Below, piece after piece: positions 58,986-64,000 of a DNA stretch of 64,000 nt. Both the position numbers and the translations under genes were made by a program. Numbering within the stretch: the stretch's first letter is position 1; the number at the start of each line of letters is the position of its first letter. The notes under the pieces were generated by a model. The model saw nothing but the letters and a program-made list of their open reading frames with translations, had not been told where the DNA came from and ran no database searches. This DNA comes from Cladocopium goreaui (taxonomy: Eukaryota > Sar > Dinophyceae > Suessiales > Symbiodiniaceae): assembly GCA_947184155.2 (NCBI GenBank), contig CAMXCT020006212.1, positions 261,001-325,000 of the forward strand, written 5' to 3'.

Positions 58986-60735
58986 TTAGTATGTTTCCAA
59001 ATCAGGCTCAGTTGTGCCTTCAGTTGCTGCATTACTCCTCTGATGAAGCTGCCAAGGAGCATTCTGATGATCATTGGCAGCCTCAGGCTCCTGTCTCTTC
59101 TGAGTTGCATCACTCCCCTGAGCAGCCTGAGCAACCTGCCAAGGAGCAGTCTTAAAAGAAGGTTTGGGTGGAGGCTCCTGGCTCTTCTGAGTTGCATCAG
59201 TCCCCTGAGCAGCCTGAGCAACCTGCCAAGGAGCAGTCTTAGAAGAAGGTTTGGGTGGAGGCTCCTGGCTCTTCTGAGTTGCATCACTCCCCTGAGCAGC
59301 CTGAGCAACCTGCCAAGGAGCAGTCTTCTTAGAAGGTTTGGGTGGGGGCATCTGATGATCATTTGCAGCCTCAGGCCCCTGGGCAGCCTGAGAAGGCATG
59401 GGGGCAAACACATAAGCCAAAGAAGAAGGAGGAGCCTTGAAGACAGGAGCCTTAGACTGAGACTGCTTCATGTTCTGAAAGCTTTTCTTCTCCTCCATCT
59501 CAGTCAAAGCAGTGCTGATCTTCTCCTTGGCCTGAGTGAGTTCCAACTGCATCTGAGCTAAGAGGAGTTGCTCATCTTGCATCTTCTTAGCATCCTCCAA
59601 GATCTTGAAAAGAGTAAACTCCTGAGCATCCATGCCATACTTCAGAGCCTCAAGCTTCTGGGTGATCTCATTGTGGATGTTCTCAAGGGAGCCTATTTCA
59701 CTGAGATCTTCAGCCCCTTGCACCAGCTTGATGAGCTGAGTGATAGTATGCTCAGGGTCAATCACAGCATATTGGGATTTGTAGTACCCCTCAGATTTGC
59801 TGGCCTGAGCTTTTGGCCTAGCCTTGGCTGAAGGAGCTGACTTGAACAACTGATACAACTGAGAAGGCCCAGCAAATTTAGGAGGCTCAGCAGGCTCCAG
59901 TTTGTGCAGGAACTGAGCAGTCCAGAAAGGCTCTGTGACAAACACCTGCCAGGGGAGTGGGCAAAGGCTGAGAATCATCTGGTAATACTGAGCAATGGTC
60001 TCCTTAGACCACCCATTGATATCCTGCAGGGTTGTGAAAAACCTATCAAACATACATTACAGTTTAGTGATTAATTAATTAATTATATGATTAGTTAATT
60101 GACTAGTAATCAAATCATGCCCCCATGCTCAGAAACACAAAGAACACATGCGTTCACACATGTTCAAACCCATATCCTTGCAGAAGGTGCAGCCATTCTG
60201 AAATGGGATCCTGCTGAGCATCACCTTAGACCTGCACTTAGGACACTGAACATAAGGCTCTTCATGATACCTTGGGTAATGTATGATCTCCTTAGGATCT
60301 GAGCCAGGACCAAATAGATCCTCCACTGAGGGAAAATTTGATGAAGGCCTCAGTCTGATCACAATGTGAGGGCCTGCCATAGCCCAGCTTAAGCCATGTG
60401 GGACTGAGTGAGGTTTGTCCATGGCTGAGTTGCAGCTGAGTTGGGATTCAAATATGCTCACTATGGGCTTGAGTTCATTAAGCAGCTGAGCTATCACACA
60501 ATCATGCATTCCTGAACAAAGCTGAGCACAAGTCCAAGACCATGAGCAAGCTTGGAACCAACCCCACACCACCAGAACCAACCCTGAGTCCTCTCTCAGC
60601 TTTGCCACCCTTCTGAGAAGAATCCCTAGGGTTGAGCTTCAGGGCATCCACAATTTCTTTTTCTGAGAGACCATAATCTTCAATTGCCTGAAGAAAGAGT
60701 TGTTTGTGCTCCTGAGAAAACAACTTTGGTGCCAT
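58986..60735 (-). CDS. Three-exon gene for a 511-residue protein: zinc-ribbon-like site, coiled coil, 28-residue repeats
   Basis: I do not recognise the family. Exons: 60735-60583 (51 codons, starting MAPKLFSQEHKQ), 60521-60177 (115 codons) and 60023-58986 (345 codons plus TAA). The first intron is 61 bp, begins GTTGG and ends CTCAG. The second could use a GA donor; the heptamer AGGATAT occurs at both of its ends, so the cut is ambiguous but the product is not. Exon 1 is helical and charged (GLSEKEIVDAL). Exon 2 carries CPKC, 14 residues, then CTFC, a likely zinc-binding ribbon. Exon 3 has a Glu/Gln/Leu-rich coiled coil around MQLELTQAKEKI, then three tandem repeats of about 28 residues, each with PPPKPS and APWQVAQAAQG, and a degenerate fourth. 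A scaffold or nucleic-acid-binding role is possible, but nothing proves it. An alternative is that it belongs to a repeated element family. Confidence 0.68.
59090..59345 (-). repeat. 84-bp coding tandem repeat inside the 511-residue protein gene
   Basis: Three near-identical 84-bp units encode 28-residue repeats with PPPKPS, KTAPWQVAQAAQG and a DATQKSQE tail. They keep the reading frame. A fourth partial unit follows near the stop. Confidence 0.8.
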
Positions 60736-60839
60736 GGCTGAGGAAGTGAACTGGCTAGCCTGAGAGCTTCTTAAACTTGGGATTGAGCCCTCACAAGCTG
60801 AGAAATGGACCCTTGCTGAGGTGAACGCAAGAAAAACCA

Positions 60840-61080
60840 ATTGAAAATAATTAATTAACTTGAAGTCAACTGAAAATCCTTTGAAATCAATTGGAAGTAA
60901 ATTGATTTAAATTGAACATCAATTGGAATCAATTGGAAATCAGTTGCAAGTAATTGATTAATTAAGTTAAAATCAATCGAAAATGCATTGAAATTCAACT
61001 TACTTCAATTGAACATTCATTGAAATTAAATAGATATCAACTGAACATAATTAATTAATTAATTAATTACTTACTTACTT
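60840..61080. repeat. Degenerate relatives of the 21-bp satellite between the two - strand genes
   Basis: Words such as TGAAATCAATTGG, AAGTAAATTG and GAACATCAATTGGAATC recur at about 10-11 bp steps, ending in an (ATTA)n run. The stretch is directly upstream of the 511-residue gene on the - strand. Confidence 0.6.
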
Positions 61081-61441
61081 ACTTATGTTTGTTTTGGTGG
61101 TCCACTATTGTGTTCAGCTACTTATTGAGGTGAATTGTCTTTACAAACATTCCCTTTACCTTTTTCCTGTGCTAAAGTTTTTTCTTAGAATTATGTGTCA
61201 ACCCAGACCATGTCACAGTTCCTTATCACTTTTTTTGCTTACACTGAATGTCAAAGCTTTATTTGCTGAGATTTGCGCAGCTTGGCTCAGAACATAGTAT
61301 ATAGCAAATAATGTTTTTCTAAGAGTTTGCTGAGATCTAAACTAAGAATAATGCTCATGAGCCAGGTTGAAAATGAATCTCAGCTGAGAGGAAGAGACAG
61401 GTAGCCTTGCTTAGAAGGCACCTGAGGAAATTGAAAATTAA

Positions 61442-63312
61442 TTACTGCTGAGATTTTTGTTTCTCAGCACTTGCATATCCAAAGAACCACTCAAGTTCTT
61501 TCTCATGAGCATCTACCTGAGCTGCAGGCTACATCAAATTTTAACAATGTCTTCAGTTGAAAAAATAATCATGTTCCAAAAACATTGATGGCCCAAAAGT
61601 AAAAATACATTTTTCAATGAGCAACCTCAGTCTGAGTGTTCCAAGGTGGAAGTGCATCAGGAGGAGAAATGTCACTGAGGTCAATGGAGTGCAATGCTGA
61701 GAATGTCTCAGCCTGAGAAGGAAATAATAAACAAAACATCACATGAACTAGTTAATCTAAAGACTATGTTGAAGTTGTTGCTTACCCCAATGCTCAAGTT
61801 AAAACAAACTAATTCAAGCTGAGTAACCTTGGTTTTCAGGCCATCTTGCCTGGTCAGAGCAGCTTGGTAATGCTGCTTAGCCATACTCCATCCTGAGGTG
61901 TGAGTAAGAGCATGCTCTAAGTCAAACTCCTTGCGCATAAAGACTGAGTCAAGCTCTGGGCGCATTGTGTTCTGCACCAGAAGCACCTCATGGCTGAGCT
62001 CTTCCTCAGATGCCTCAGTCTGGTAGATGGCCTGAGATTGTTTGGCATCACAGCATGGTAATTAAAAGATATTGCTGATCAGTTAAACTTAAGCAAGAAC
62101 TAATGAAAAGTAAAATTGCAAATAGAAAAAATACCAACACAAAAAAAATGACATTGATCAATTATCCTGAGTTGCTCTGAGAAAACGCTGATATTGCACC
62201 CCCTCCTGGATGCTGAGGGTAGCTGTGCTGAGCAACAAATCCCATTCCATCTCTAAGTCCTCAGTTGCTGAAGCATTCTTGTTTCATTAATTACTAAGCA
62301 CACAGATTTGATCTTAAACAAATCTATTAATTGATTAATTAATTAATTAATATAATTGATTAATTAGTCAATTCATTAATTAATTGCATTGAAAAAAACA
62401 TAAAACTGACAGTGGCTTTAACCAAGACACCATGCTGGTATACTGAGAGACTCCTTTACTTCCACTGAGAAAGGACCACTTCTGAGTGTTTATGAACTCC
62501 AAATACAGCTGAGATCCACCAGCTGAGGGGTTGAAGTCATTGAAGTGCTGCTTGAGGTGTCTCAGGACATCCCATGGCCTCCCCTGAGAAAGGTCCATCC
62601 TGAGCTCCATTGATTGCAGCTTTGTGCCACAATACTGAGATGAGGTCAAGTGTTCTTGACTGAGCTCCCACATCTCCTGGCTGGGTCAAATGAACCAACT
62701 AAAAGGAATATGTTTTTTGAGATAATTCATTAATTAATATGGAAAGCATCAACCTTAGGCCATCATCTTTCTGACATATGCTCAAGTGCCACCAAGTTTC
62801 CTCCCTCAGGTTGCTTATCTGAGTGTCCAATTTCTCAACTGAGTTACTGAACAGCTTCAGATCAGAGGATATCTCAAGCAAAGTCTTGAGGATGATGCTG
62901 AGGAGGATGATAGCTGAGCATATTCCCTTGGCATTGCAATCAAGAACTTATCAAGAATGTGTCTAAAAATGATAGGAACCCAGCTATTTGCTTGGAGAAA
63001 GCTAGTGGAGAAACAAAAGTGTTTATTTACTTAAATCTTGCCCAAGATCCAGCTGAGAACTGGTGCAGAGTGGTTCCAACCCACTCAGCCTCTTGCTCAG
63101 ATCAACTGAGTTGCAGCCTGCAATGCTGGCTGCATGAGATGGAAAAAACATATTTCCTCAATTAATTAATGAGGTTAACAAAAACCCATTCAATAGCCCA
63201 AGGTTTAAAACCAAAAAGCTGAGATGCAAGCTCAGATGCTGGCCATGCTGATCCCTGAGCTCATCACCAAGGCCAAGAAAGCAAAGGTCTTGAGCTGATT
63301 TGAAATAGCCAT
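61442..63312 (-). CDS. Eight-exon gene for a 376-residue protein with two hydrophobic segments, function unknown
   Basis: I do not recognise the family. Exons on the - strand: 63312-63243, 63129-63031, 62946-62754, 62680-62431, 62277-62167, 62031-61786, 61712-61626 and 61516-61442 (TAA). Lengths 70, 99, 193, 250, 111, 246, 87 and 75 sum to 1131, exactly 377 codons with stop, and every junction is in phase. Donors are mostly GT, one is GA; acceptors are AG, several as CTCAG|G. The protein starts MAISNQLKTFAFLALVMSSG, a signal peptide or anchor, then has a Cys-containing segment (AGCNSVDLSKRL). A second hydrophobic stretch (SAIILLSIIL) lies at about residues 67-76. The rest is acidic and polar, ending EKQKSQQ. 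This suggests a secreted or membrane protein with a soluble C-terminal part. A decayed copy lies at 56.2-56.9 kb. The exact cut at the first intron is ambiguous because GCCAGCAT occurs at both ends, but the product is the same. Confidence 0.72.
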
Positions 63313-63589
63313 GCTGAGCCTTGGCTGACAAGATTAGAATCTAGCAACCTCAAACTGAAACAAGGTAATTCATTAAGTAATTAAATATACCACTTTTATA
63401 CAGTAATCAATTGACAACCTCTATTTCATAGGAAAAACTTGATACAATAAAAAAAAAATGCAACAAAAAACAAAACTTAAATTTTATTGACAATCTCAGG
63501 AACACAGTTGACAGGAGCTGAAGGAAGCTGATGCTGCTCTGGGCACTGCTGAGCTTTGGATGCTGCTGTGCACACATGCAAGCTCTGAG

Positions 63590-64000
63590 GCAAAACATCA
63601 GGTTTTTTTTATTTGTAATTATTTTCTTAGTTTCTTTCATTTGAAATTCCCAGAAATGCTCAATTTCCCAAACTATATATATATATAATGCCTTATTAAA
63701 ACCCAATTTAAATATATCTCTCAAACAATTTTTCAAGGTGGTAGTCCATGAGCAACCCTGATACACAATAGTATGGTTTGTTTGAGGGTACACTATTGTG
63801 TCCAGCTGCTTCCTGAGGTCATGATTTTTAGATTTTTTCAATCAGTTCCTTTACCTTTTCCTTTGCTAGCTAAAGTTTTTTCCTTTTAATTAATTCCTTT
63901 CTTAGTTTCTTTCATTTGAAATCCTCAGAAATGCACAGTTTCCCAAAATATATGATGCCTTATTAAAACCCAATTAAAAAAACATCACTCAGACAATTTT
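63590..64000 (+). repeat. Hairpin-core satellite, array 4 (runs off the window)
   Basis: At least one full unit, with the core at about 63760-63800. It stands upstream of the 376-residue gene just as array 3 stands upstream of its decayed copy. Confidence 0.85.

Noticed and set aside
51492-63841. A repeated - strand peptide (RKQLDTIVYPQTN) in many short frames
   Set aside because: It is the reverse translation of the hairpin-core repeat; copies are not joined to other coding sequence.
1-64000. tRNA, rRNA and spliced-leader genes
   Set aside because: I scanned for the conserved tRNA T-loop context, rRNA core words and the dinoflagellate spliced-leader sequence and saw none; a tool search could still find a diverged one.

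Overview
The window looks like nuclear DNA of a dinoflagellate. Coding DNA on the left is cut into very short exons of about 35-150 bases, scattered through AT-rich introns. The junctions I can infer use GT, GC and GA donors and acceptors of the form AG|G, a pattern known from dinoflagellate genomes. The introns are packed with short inverted-repeat elements of several families. I found no rRNA, tRNA, CRISPR array or prokaryote-style operon, and no dinoflagellate spliced-leader sequence.

Left domain (about 1-46.7 kb): every well-supported host exon is on the + strand. The best gene is a Wee1-like protein kinase running from about 31.97 to 39.93 kb in at least twelve exons; its catalytic motifs appear in the right order and join in frame across introns. 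About thirty other short exon-like islands are scattered from 1 to 46.7 kb; I cannot name their proteins. Between and inside these exons lie 100-160 bp inverted-repeat elements, named here families A to L. A Ty1/copia element (7957-17532) with two identical 141-bp LTRs sits inside one family C element and is flanked by a 5-bp target duplication.

Middle (about 46.8-55.0 kb): a satellite block. A T/A-rich tract leads into tandem 270-bp units with a hairpin core. These are followed by a 2.5-kb array of 55-bp repeats that are themselves five 11-bp units, more hairpin units, and a 1.2-kb array of 21-bp repeats.

Right domain (about 55.4-64 kb): the genes are on the - strand, so the satellite block lies where two gene sets converge. 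Two spliced genes could be worked out in full by phase matching: a 511-residue protein with a CxxC...CxxC site, a coiled coil and 28-residue repeats, and a 376-residue protein with two hydrophobic segments. A decayed second copy of the latter lies at 56.2-56.9 kb. This domain is strikingly rich in the pentamer CTGAG (CTCAG on the gene strand), which also sits at many of its splice junctions. A family A element occurs in both domains, which argues that they belong to one genome.
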